A DNA stretch of 8,336 nucleotides, from NCBI GenBank assembly GCA_035307785.1, contig DATGHS010000352.1, positions 1-8,336 on the forward strand, written 5' to 3'. The DNA is from DATGHS01 sp035307785. Lineage in GTDB: Bacteria > Planctomycetota > Planctomycetia > Gemmatales > Gemmataceae. Of this stretch, positions 1-5,320 are shown in pieces (within the stretch, counting starts at the first letter, position 1; every line of letters begins with the position of its first letter). The position numbers and the translations under genes were made by a program. The notes beneath the pieces are model-generated. The model saw nothing but the letters and a program-made list of their open reading frames with translations. It did not search any database and was not told the origin of the DNA.

Positions 1-138
1 ATGACCGTCGTCGATGCTCGCTCGCAACCGGCCAACGAAGCCAATATTCGCCTGGCCCTGGATGTGGATGTGCCGGCCGTGCGCCAATATATTCTGCGCG
101 CGCTGAGCCGCTCGCCGGATGGCGAGAGTCCATTTTGA
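1..138 (+). CDS. C-terminal end of an unidentified protein (partial at left edge)
   Basis: Frame 1 is open from the first base and ends at TGA 136-138, giving 45 codons. The first codon happens to be ATG, but with no upstream sequence I cannot tell whether it is a true start or an internal methionine; an internal position, with the gene running off the left edge, is more likely. The peptide is mixed, with a helical-looking stretch (VPAVRQYILRALSR), and carries no motif I recognise. It converges on the methyltransferase gene, whose stop lies 29 bases further on. A tail of a neighbouring enzyme is plausible, but no function can be assigned. It could also be a chance open frame. Confidence 0.4.
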   Translation: MTVVDARSQPANEANIRLALDVDVPAVRQYILRALSRSPDGESPF

Positions 139-142
139 GAAA

Positions 143-166
143 GCTCAAGGACTGCCGTCCCTGGGC
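143..166. terminator. Possible bidirectional terminator hairpin between convergent genes
   Basis: An imperfect inverted repeat sits in the 29-base gap between two convergent stops. GCTC (143-146) can pair with GGGC (163-166, one G-T pair), and GGAC (149-152) with GTCC (157-160) around a TGCC loop, with an AA/CT mismatch between the two stems. On the plus strand it is followed only by TTTA, so the U-tract is short. The position between convergent genes favours a terminator; the weak stem and short U-run argue against it. Confidence 0.3.
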
Positions 167-167
167 T

Positions 168-1175
168 TTATGCAGCTTTCTTCATGTCCTTTTCAAACCG
201 AATCTTTGACGAAATCGCATAATCACGGTTCGCCTCAATCGCCAGCCAGTGGCGGTTGTGCTTCTCGGCCACGAAACCGGTCGTGTTACTACCGGCAAAT
301 GGGTCCAGCACCAGATCGCCGGGATCGGTAAGGAATTGCACAAAGAATCCAACCAACGCCTCCGGCATCACAGCGGGATGCCCGGCGATGTTCTTCTTAC
401 GGCAAGCGCGGCGATAAGGATCGTTGCTTGAGGTGTTCGCGATCGGCAATACCGATAATGGCTCGAATTCATTCTCTTGCGGCGGCACGAGCACATTCGG
501 CGGAATGGCGCCGCCGTTGTTGGTGAGAAAGGCTTTCGCGGAAATGTGATGTTCCGAGGGCCGTTTCACGCCGCCATTATAGGTGCCGCGTTGGAGCAGC
601 TTTTTCATGCTCGCGCTGTAATCGGTGAGCACCCGGCGATTGTCGGCTTTGGGGTGCGGGGTCGGCGAAAGCCACCAGACGCGCGTGAACGAATCCTTCA
701 CGCGTACCCGCCGCACTGCCACCCATTCCGCCGGCGTCGGCAAGCGCGCCGGATTGAAGCAAATGAATTCCTGGCACAAATGTAGATTGGCTGCTTCCTG
801 AAACGCCAAAAGGGCCTTCAGGCTTGCCGTCGACATCGTGGGCAGGCCCGGATTCCAGCCGTTGCCGAGTTCAATGACAATCGACCCATCCGGCGAGAGA
901 TAATCGGCGAACAACCTGGCAAACCCGCCCAGCCAGGCCGCGAAGGATTCGCCCTGCAAATTGCCGTACTTTTTTTCGCGCTGCAATGGAAAGGGCGGGG
1001 AGGTGAAGAGCAACTGCACCTGTCCGCGCCAGCGCTGTATGCGCGGTTGGGCCAGCGCTTCTTCTGCCAGCCCAGTGAACATGTGGCCGAGATTAGTTCG
1101 ATACACCAGTTGGGCGCGCCTCGATCGCCCAAGAATGGATCGCGTCTGTTCCGGCACCGTCAAGTTCGCCTCCAT
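168..1175 (-). CDS. Site-specific DNA methyltransferase, amino (N4-cytosine/N6-adenine) type
   Basis: This 335-residue protein should transfer a methyl group from S-adenosylmethionine to an exocyclic amino group of cytosine or adenine in a specific DNA site. The catalytic motif IV is TSPPF at residues 58-62. The AdoMet-binding motif I comes later, as DPFAGSNTTG at about 291-300. Catalytic region before AdoMet motif is the beta-class order (N6_N4_Mtase family). The SPPF form is commonest among N4-cytosine enzymes such as M.PvuII, so m4C is the likelier product, but this is inference. The start chosen is ATG 1175-1173. The frame also extends to a TTG at 1223, but those 16 codons lie in a palindromic element and are unlikely to be translated. 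No clear Shine-Dalgarno precedes the ATG. No restriction endonuclease is visible, so it may be an orphan methyltransferase; the gene cut at the left edge leaves a partner possible. Confidence 0.9.
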   Translation of the reverse strand: MEANLTVPEQTRSILGRSRRAQLVYRTNLGHMFTGLAEEALAQPRIQRWRGQVQLLFTSPPFPLQREKKYGNLQGESFAAWLGGFARLFADYLSPDGSIVIELGNGWNPGLPTMSTASLKALLAFQEAANLHLCQEFICFNPARLPTPAEWVAVRRVRVKDSFTRVWWLSPTPHPKADNRRVLTDYSASMKKLLQRGTYNGGVKRPSEHHISAKAFLTNNGGAIPPNVLVPPQENEFEPLSVLPIANTSSNDPYRRACRKKNIAGHPAVMPEALVGFFVQFLTDPGDLVLDPFAGSNTTGFVAEKHNRHWLAIEANRDYAISSKIRFEKDMKKAA

Positions 1176-1189
1176 GCGAATGTGTTTGA

Positions 1190-1234
1190 AGTGACCCGCT
1201 TTAGCGGGTTTATGACCGCCCAAAGGCGGTCACT
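1190..1234. repeat. REP-like double-palindrome element
   Basis: A compact 45-bp structure bounded by AGTGACC (1190-1196) and its inverted copy GGTCACT (1228-1234). Inside are two perfect hairpins: ACCCGCT-TT-AGCGGGT (1194-1209, 7-bp stem) and TGACCGCC-CAAA-GGCGGTCA (1213-1232, 8-bp stem). Neither is followed by a T-run on either strand, so it does not look like an intrinsic terminator. Its form matches REP/BIME-type extragenic palindromes, which occur in many dispersed copies per genome. Only one copy is in this window, so dispersal is inferred. It lies 14 bases before the methyltransferase ATG, inside that gene's probable 5' leader. No target-site duplication is evident. Confidence 0.6.
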
Positions 1235-1251
1235 ACGAACTCACGCCGGGC

Positions 1252-1280
1252 AGTATGCGACGTGCGGCTGAATCGGTCAA
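1252..1280 (-). promoter_or_regulatory. Candidate sigma-70 promoter for the methyltransferase gene
   Basis: Reading the minus strand, TTGACC (1280-1275, five of six matches to the -35 consensus) is separated by 17 bases from CATACT (1257-1252, four of six matches to TATAAT). Transcription would start near 1245, so the double-hairpin element at 1190-1234 would form the mRNA leader just before the methyltransferase start codon. The call rests on consensus match and position only. Confidence 0.4.
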
Positions 1281-1312
1281 TCCGGGTTTTTGAACGGCTG
1301 CGCCGCAAGCGG

Positions 1313-2965
1313 CTACTCGGGCTTTTCTTCGTCGCCGTTCTCAGCAAAACTGCTCACCTCGGGCACCGGCAAGCCCAGATACTCCCGGGCATTCAGGCAA
1401 GCCTGCATCAGGTGCTTGCGCGTCTTTACAGGGTCAAGCAGCAAATCGAGGCCCAGGATTTGCGGCTTCGAAACGCCGATGCCGATGAGCCGGCGGCAAT
1501 CGAGCTTTTTGTTCTTCATGGGCGGGCCGTTGAAGAACGACATGTAACTGCCCCAGCCGCCTTCGATCCAGCAGGCGATCACCGGAGTATTCGGTTTTTC
1601 GCGCAGCATTTGGTAAATGCCCTGGCCGAAGCGCCGCAGCAAGCTTTCCTCCTTCCGTCGCAGCCAACCCTCAGGAAAAATCAGAACGATTTCGCCGCGA
1701 TCCAGCCGGCGAATAGCCTCTTCAATTTCCGGCGCCTCACGGCGGAAGCGCGCGTCGGGAACGCGGATGCAATGAGCTACGGGGCCGACCACCCAGCGGA
1801 TGAACGGCAAGTCGAAGAACCTCGACACCATCAGCGGCGTGAGTCGGCAGGGCAGCGCCTTGGCGATCCACAGCGGGTCCAGCCACGACGAGTGATTGGC
1901 CAGAACAATCGCCGGCCCGCGCAACGGAACTTGATCCAGGCCCGGTCCCGACACGCGGATTCGGTACATTGGCAATAGCGCCAGCTCCACCACCAACTCA
2001 AAGAATTCGCGAATGAACAGTCGGCCGAAAACCAGCGTGCCGGCAATCGCGGGAATGAGCAGCCAGGCGCTGATGCGGCCCGGCGGCATGGCGATCGGCA
2101 AAAGCCAGGCCAGCAGACCGGCCAGCGCCAGCGACGGCAGCGTCGCCAACATCATGGCGGAGAATCGTTGCCGGGGCATCAGCGTATTAAGCAGCGCAAT
2201 TTCAAGAGAAACCAGCGGCCAGCCCGCGCCGAAGCCGGCCAGCAGCACTGGCCACATCGCCGCCGGCCAGAGCCATTGAATGAGCAAGCCCACGGTAAAG
2301 AGACAAAAGCCGATGCTCACGCTGGCCAGGATGCGCTGCGGATGTGGTTGCAAAAGTGCGAACGCCGCTCCGAGCAGCACTCCACGTAGCAGTAAGTTCG
2401 ATTCCGAAACGCCATTCACTTCTTCCGTGTTGGGCGCCGAATCGAGCCGGCTCGCCAAGAGCAGCAACAACGCTAAGAGAGCAGCGCCTGCAAATAAGCA
2501 CCGCCGTGCATTCCAATCGTTCGTGTCTCTGCTGGCGAGAAAATGCACCTTCGCTTCCAACGTTGGCTGCCAGAATTTGGGCCGCATGGACAGCCACACG
2601 ATATTGGAGAGCAGAATCACGCCCGAAAGATATAAGGCCACTTGGGGATAGGTGAGGAAAGCCAGCGTGGGCCCATTCCAGGAGACTCCACCCAGGAAGC
2701 CGAGCGCGGCGCAAACTTCCTGAACCATCAGCCAGCGCGGCACGTTTAAATGCACGATGCCGGCTAGTTCGGCCATGCCGCTTAGGTACAACCCGCGGAC
2801 GACGACCCAAAAAAGGAGAATGGTAATCCAGCTCCAGGAAAGCGCTTGCAGGTCGGCGCCCGGCGGATTACGGAGAACCAGAGCGCCGGCCAAGAAATGC
2901 ACCGCAACGTAGAGCGGCAGGAAAACCAGGATGGTTGCAAGCTGAAAGGCGGTGCGTGGTTTCAT
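1313..2965 (-). CDS. Polytopic membrane protein fused to a PlsC-type lysophospholipid acyltransferase domain
   Basis: The 550-residue protein probably acylates a lysophospholipid or related acceptor at the inner membrane. Residues 1-320 hold about ten hydrophobic segments (roughly 9-31, 44-63, 83-100, 103-125, 156-172, 191-206, 212-232, 237-260, 270-292, 299-315). They resemble a reduced transporter-like domain, as in LplT/Aas-type fusions, though I cannot name the family. The C-terminal domain has the acyltransferase HX4D motif (NHSSWLD, His358 and Asp363) and the acyl-acceptor motif FPEGW at 430-434. The tail after about 530 is acidic and probably disordered. The start is taken as ATG 2965-2963, directly before the first hydrophobic segment. 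The frame is open to a TTG at 3028, which would add a basic 21-residue leader (RKKLTARPVS type); neither start has a clear ribosome-binding site. The acyl acceptor cannot be told from sequence. Confidence 0.82.
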   Translation of the reverse strand: MKPRTAFQLATILVFLPLYVAVHFLAGALVLRNPPGADLQALSWSWITILLFWVVVRGLYLSGMAELAGIVHLNVPRWLMVQEVCAALGFLGGVSWNGPTLAFLTYPQVALYLSGVILLSNIVWLSMRPKFWQPTLEAKVHFLASRDTNDWNARRCLFAGAALLALLLLLASRLDSAPNTEEVNGVSESNLLLRGVLLGAAFALLQPHPQRILASVSIGFCLFTVGLLIQWLWPAAMWPVLLAGFGAGWPLVSLEIALLNTLMPRQRFSAMMLATLPSLALAGLLAWLLPIAMPPGRISAWLLIPAIAGTLVFGRLFIREFFELVVELALLPMYRIRVSGPGLDQVPLRGPAIVLANHSSWLDPLWIAKALPCRLTPLMVSRFFDLPFIRWVVGPVAHCIRVPDARFRREAPEIEEAIRRLDRGEIVLIFPEGWLRRKEESLLRRFGQGIYQMLREKPNTPVIACWIEGGWGSYMSFFNGPPMKNKKLDCRRLIGIGVSKPQILGLDLLLDPVKTRKHLMQACLNAREYLGLPVPEVSSFAENGDEEKPE

Positions 2966-3046
2966 GACGGGCGATACGGGCCGGGCTGTTAATTTTTTCC
3001 GAAATATTTGCGCTTTTTTACTGGACAACCAACCGGGTCATCTGCC

Positions 3047-3076
3047 AGAATGGCGAAAGTTTTAATTTTTTGTCAA
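3047..3076 (-). promoter_or_regulatory. Weak candidate promoter for the acyltransferase gene
   Basis: On the minus strand a perfect TTGACA (3076-3071) is followed after 18 bases by CATTCT (3052-3047), only three of six matches to TATAAT. The surrounding A/T-rich spacer and the location upstream of the acyltransferase support it; the poor -10 does not. Transcription would start near 3040, leaving a leader of about 75 bases to the ATG at 2965. It would leave the alternative TTG start at 3028 almost leaderless, which favours the ATG. Confidence 0.3.
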
Positions 3077-3142
3077 TCTCATTCATGTCCTCTTCGATCC
3101 GGCGGTTGTATCTCTATGTCATTAGGCAGCGGTTTGCTTATC

Positions 3143-3169
3143 GGTTCCAACCCCACGGGGTAGTGAACC
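3143..3169 (+). promoter_or_regulatory. Imperfect hairpin upstream of the first pilB
   Basis: GGTTC (3143-3147) pairs with GAACC (3165-3169). After an internal loop (CAA against TAGT), CCCC (3151-3154) faces GGGG (3157-3160) around a very tight loop. It has no following T-run, so it is not a standard terminator. It lies 107 bases before the pilB start and could be a structured leader element or a regulator site; chance is also possible. Confidence 0.25.
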
Positions 3170-3261
3170 AGCGGCGTTTCTATTGCCGGCATCGTCCAAC
3201 ACGAAATCCGATCATCCAATCGCGATGAGAATTTGTTTTCGACTAGGGCCGCTTTTGTTTC

Positions 3262-3266
3262 AGGAG
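3262..3266 (+). promoter_or_regulatory. Shine-Dalgarno AGGAG that decides the pilB start
   Basis: AGGAG at 3262-3266 lies one base before a first ATG (3268), too close to serve it, and ten bases before the second in-frame ATG (3277), which is an acceptable spacing. The second ATG is therefore the likely start, removing the first three residues (MSA) of the longest frame. Confidence 0.65.
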
Positions 3267-3276
3267 AATGTCCGCC

Positions 3277-4998
3277 ATGGCCAAAGCCAGCAATGATTTT
3301 ACAGACATTTTGGTCCGCAAGGGCGTGTTGAGCAAAGACCAGCTTGAAGAAGCCCGCAGTTTGGCGAACCAGACCGGCATCAAAGTGCAGGAAGCACTCA
3401 TGAAGCTCACCTACGCCACGTCGGAAGAAGTGATGAGCGCCATTGCCGACTTTCACAAACTCGAGTTCATCAACCTGGTTGATGTCACAGTGGCTCAGTC
3501 GATCGTTGAGCTGGTGCCCGAATCTGTAGCGCGCGAAAACCGCGTCTTCCCGCTGGCCGTTGACGGCAATGTCCTCAAAGTCGTTACCAGCGAACCGGAT
3601 AATTTCGAGGTGCTGCAAAAGCTCCAGTTCATTCTCAATAAAGACATCCAGCCGGTTTTGGCCGACCGCGAGCAAATCGTCGGCGCCATCAACCGACATT
3701 ATGGCCAGACCGAAACCGAGTCGGTGGACTCAATGATTGCCGAATTCACCGACACCGCCATCGACTTCACTGAGACGGAAGCAACTACCCAGGCACTGGA
3801 ATCCGGAGACAATAGTGACGCTCCAGTGGTTAAGCTGGTCAACCTCATGATCCAGGAAGCTGTGAATTCGCGAGCCTCGGACATCCATGTCGAGCCCTTT
3901 GCCGACCGCGTTCGAATTCGCTACCGGATTGATGGAATTTTGGTGGAGCGCGACAGCCCCCCACGCCGTCTTCTCGCATCTATCACCTCTCGCATCAAGA
4001 TTATGTCCAAAATTGATATTGCCGAGAAGCGACGTCCTCAGGATGGTCGAATCAAAATTACTATTCATGGTAAACATTTCGACCTTCGCGTCAGCATTTT
4101 GCCCACCGTCCATGGTCAATCAACGGTCATGCGTATACTTGACCGAGGTAATATACAAGTAGGCATTCGTGACTTGGGATTTGGTGAAGAGGATTTTGGA
4201 CGGTTCCAGCAGATCATCAAAAGGCCGAATGGCATATTTTTGGTCACCGGTCCGACTGGATCTGGGAAGACAACTACCCTTTATGCCGCACTCAACGAGT
4301 TGAATCGCCCAGACCGAAAGATCATCACCGCTGAGGACCCAGTCGAGTATTACCTGCCTGGCATCAATCAGGTCGAAGTGAAGCATCAAATCGGATTGGA
4401 CTTCGCCCGCATCATTCGCGCGATGTTACGACAAGCGCCGAACATAATCCTGGTTGGAGAAATTCGTGATAAAGAGACAGCAGAAATCGCTGTACAAGCT
4501 AGTCTTACGGGACACTTGGTTTTCAGTACACTACATACGAACGATGCGCCCAGTGCTATAACAAGACTTGGAGACATTGGCGTTCCGCCATTCCTCATCG
4601 CTTCGTCAGTGATTGCGATAATGGCGCAACGTCTGGTGCGCGTAAACTGCATCAAATGCAAGGAACCATACAAGCCGCCGGAGTTAGAGCTGGAAGCAGC
4701 TGGCATTACACGCGACCAGGCTGCCAAGGCGACTTTCCTCCGTGGCCGTGGCTGCAACCACTGCCACCAGTCCGGCTATCGTGGCCGGCTCGGTATCTTC
4801 GAGCTTCTGAAGATGAATTCCGCAATCCGCGAGATGACTTTTAATCGCGAGCCGACCCAGGGAATTCGGCGAAAAGCACGGCAAACCGGTATGAGAACGC
4901 TGTTGGAAGACGGTGTACAAAAAGCGCTCAAGGGCATCAGTACGTTGGAAGAAGTGCTCAGCATCTGCCACCACGAGGCCGAATCGCGGGAACATTGA
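3277..4998 (+). CDS. pilB: PilB/GspE-family assembly ATPase (first copy)
   Basis: The 573-residue cytoplasmic ATPase should be a hexameric motor that drives pilin or pseudopilin assembly through a PilC/GspF platform protein. An N-terminal T2SSE_N/MshEN-like domain covers about 1-140, followed by an acidic linker to about 185. The N2 region has SDIHVEPF and RRPQDGR signatures. The core has Walker A GPTGSGKTT (325-333), the Asp box ITAEDPVEY, Walker B ILVGEIRD (391-398), and the His box TGHLVFSTLHT. A zinc-binding tetracysteine is formed by Cys458, Cys461, Cys493 and Cys496, a hallmark of PilB/GspE that PilT lacks. The stretch before Walker B reads QAPN where QDPD is usual. The N-terminal motif residues typical of c-di-GMP-binding MshEN domains look degenerate. 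Bases about 3960-4680 have lower GC and different codon choice than the rest. Whether it serves a type IV pilus or type II secretion cannot be proved from the gene alone; the adjacent pilT favours a pilus. Confidence 0.95.
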   Translation: MAKASNDFTDILVRKGVLSKDQLEEARSLANQTGIKVQEALMKLTYATSEEVMSAIADFHKLEFINLVDVTVAQSIVELVPESVARENRVFPLAVDGNVLKVVTSEPDNFEVLQKLQFILNKDIQPVLADREQIVGAINRHYGQTETESVDSMIAEFTDTAIDFTETEATTQALESGDNSDAPVVKLVNLMIQEAVNSRASDIHVEPFADRVRIRYRIDGILVERDSPPRRLLASITSRIKIMSKIDIAEKRRPQDGRIKITIHGKHFDLRVSILPTVHGQSTVMRILDRGNIQVGIRDLGFGEEDFGRFQQIIKRPNGIFLVTGPTGSGKTTTLYAALNELNRPDRKIITAEDPVEYYLPGINQVEVKHQIGLDFARIIRAMLRQAPNIILVGEIRDKETAEIAVQASLTGHLVFSTLHTNDAPSAITRLGDIGVPPFLIASSVIAIMAQRLVRVNCIKCKEPYKPPELELEAAGITRDQAAKATFLRGRGCNHCHQSGYRGRLGIFELLKMNSAIREMTFNREPTQGIRRKARQTGMRTLLEDGVQKALKGISTLEEVLSICHHEAESREH

Positions 4999-5129
4999 AA
5001 TCGGTGAATGACAATACGGTGAGCAAGTTACTAGTCAATGTCCATCGGGCCCCCAAGACTTCTCGTCCAAGAGGACCTCATGCGACAACATTCACCATCA
5101 ACCAAGTGATATTTCCGAAGCAAGCACAC

Positions 5130-5145
5130 TTGCAAGACTTTGCAA
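5130..5145. promoter_or_regulatory. Paired TTGCAA palindromes, possible regulator site
   Basis: Two copies of the self-complementary hexamer TTGCAA (5130-5135 and 5140-5145) start exactly ten bases apart, about one helical turn. The first is extended to the 8-bp palindrome CTTGCAAG. They sit 34 bases upstream of the candidate pilT -35, a position where an activator could bind. No known regulator is recognised. Confidence 0.2.
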
Positions 5146-5178
5146 CGAGGGAGTGATTCATTTTTTTCTAAGAAATAT

Positions 5179-5208
5179 TTGACTGGCCAGCACGACCCCC
5201 GGAACAAT
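5179..5208 (+). promoter_or_regulatory. Candidate sigma-70 promoter for pilT
   Basis: TTGACT (5179-5184, five of six matches to TTGACA), an 18-base spacer, then AACAAT (5203-5208, four of six matches to TATAAT). An A/T-rich tract directly upstream (5158-5180) could act as an UP element. Transcription would begin near 5215, just before the first hairpin at 5217, giving a structured leader of roughly 105 bases before the pilT GTG. Confidence 0.35.
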
Positions 5209-5216
5209 GTCGCAAC

Positions 5217-5278
5217 GGGCGGATTTAACCGCCCAAGCTTGCGAGCTTTGTTTCCGCTGCTTTGGATCCCGGCAGCGG
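5217..5278 (+). repeat. Three consecutive hairpins in the pilT leader
   Basis: Three adjacent inverted repeats: GGGCGG (5217-5222) with CCGCCC (5229-5234), loop ATTTAA; AAGCT (5235-5239) with AGCTT (5244-5248), loop TGCG; and CCGCTGC (5254-5260) with GCAGCGG (5272-5278), 11-base loop. None is followed by a T-run, so intrinsic termination is unlikely. They may be part of a dispersed intergenic repeat, or an mRNA leader structure affecting pilT expression. The stems are seen directly; the roles are inference. Confidence 0.45.
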
Positions 5279-5309
5279 ATAAGGGATGTGACCATCGGCC
5301 AGCCCAGTT

Positions 5310-5314
5310 GAGGT
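5310..5314 (+). promoter_or_regulatory. Shine-Dalgarno GAGGT for the GTG start of pilT
   Basis: GAGGT at 5310-5314 ends six bases before GTG 5321. This supports the GTG as start, and the resulting N-terminus aligns with the usual beginning of PilT proteins (short helix, then KASDLHI). Confidence 0.6.
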
Positions 5315-5320
5315 ACCACT

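Larger units (their letters stand above)
2966..3276. other. Divergent intergenic region between acyltransferase and first pilB
   Basis: A 311-base gene-free stretch, assuming the ATG starts, between two genes pointing away from each other, so promoters for both should lie here. It contains an AT-rich block around 3055-3075, a minus-strand TTGACA, an imperfect hairpin at 3143-3169 and the pilB ribosome-binding site at 3262-3266. A long antisense frame enters from the pilB side but has no recognisable protein content. I found no convincing plus-strand -35/-10 pair for pilB. Confidence 0.6.
4999..5320. other. Intergenic region between first pilB and pilT
   Basis: A 322-base gene-free stretch. 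The first 130 bases show nothing I can name; there is no strong terminator after pilB. From 5130 it holds a pair of TTGCAA palindromes, a T-rich tract (5158-5169), a candidate promoter (5179-5208), three consecutive hairpins (5217-5278) and the pilT ribosome-binding site (5310-5314). A 98-codon minus-strand frame covers most of it, but it is arginine-, serine- and cysteine-rich with no domain and runs through the hairpins, so I do not call it a gene. Confidence 0.6.

Noticed and set aside
1176..1223. N-terminal extension of the methyltransferase from a TTG start at 1223
   Set aside because: These codons are a translation of the palindromic element, not of conserved protein sequence; the TTG sits in a hairpin loop and no ribosome-binding site precedes it.
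1190..1234. Palindromic element as a miniature transposon (MITE) or attachment site
   Set aside because: No flanking target duplication, no transposase or integrase nearby, and only 45 bp long; REP-like is the more economical description.
1302..1313. GCCGC-AA-GCGGC inverted repeat at the acyltransferase stop
   Set aside because: The loop is only two bases, the stem overlaps the stop codon and there is no T-run downstream on the minus strand, so it is not a credible terminator.
1262..1978. A 238-codon plus-strand frame
   Set aside because: It is antisense to the acyltransferase domain that carries HX4D and FPEGW; the plus product is rich in Arg, Gln and Ala with no domain.
2202..2810. A 202-codon minus-strand frame inside the acyltransferase gene
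   Set aside because: It is another frame of the same strand, overlapping the membrane-domain coding frame; it is Arg/Ala/Gly-rich with no hydrophobic pattern or motif.
3079..3699. A 206-codon minus-strand frame over the start of the first pilB
   Set aside because: It is antisense to the well-supported N-terminal domain of pilB and crosses its ribosome-binding site; the product has no recognisable motif.
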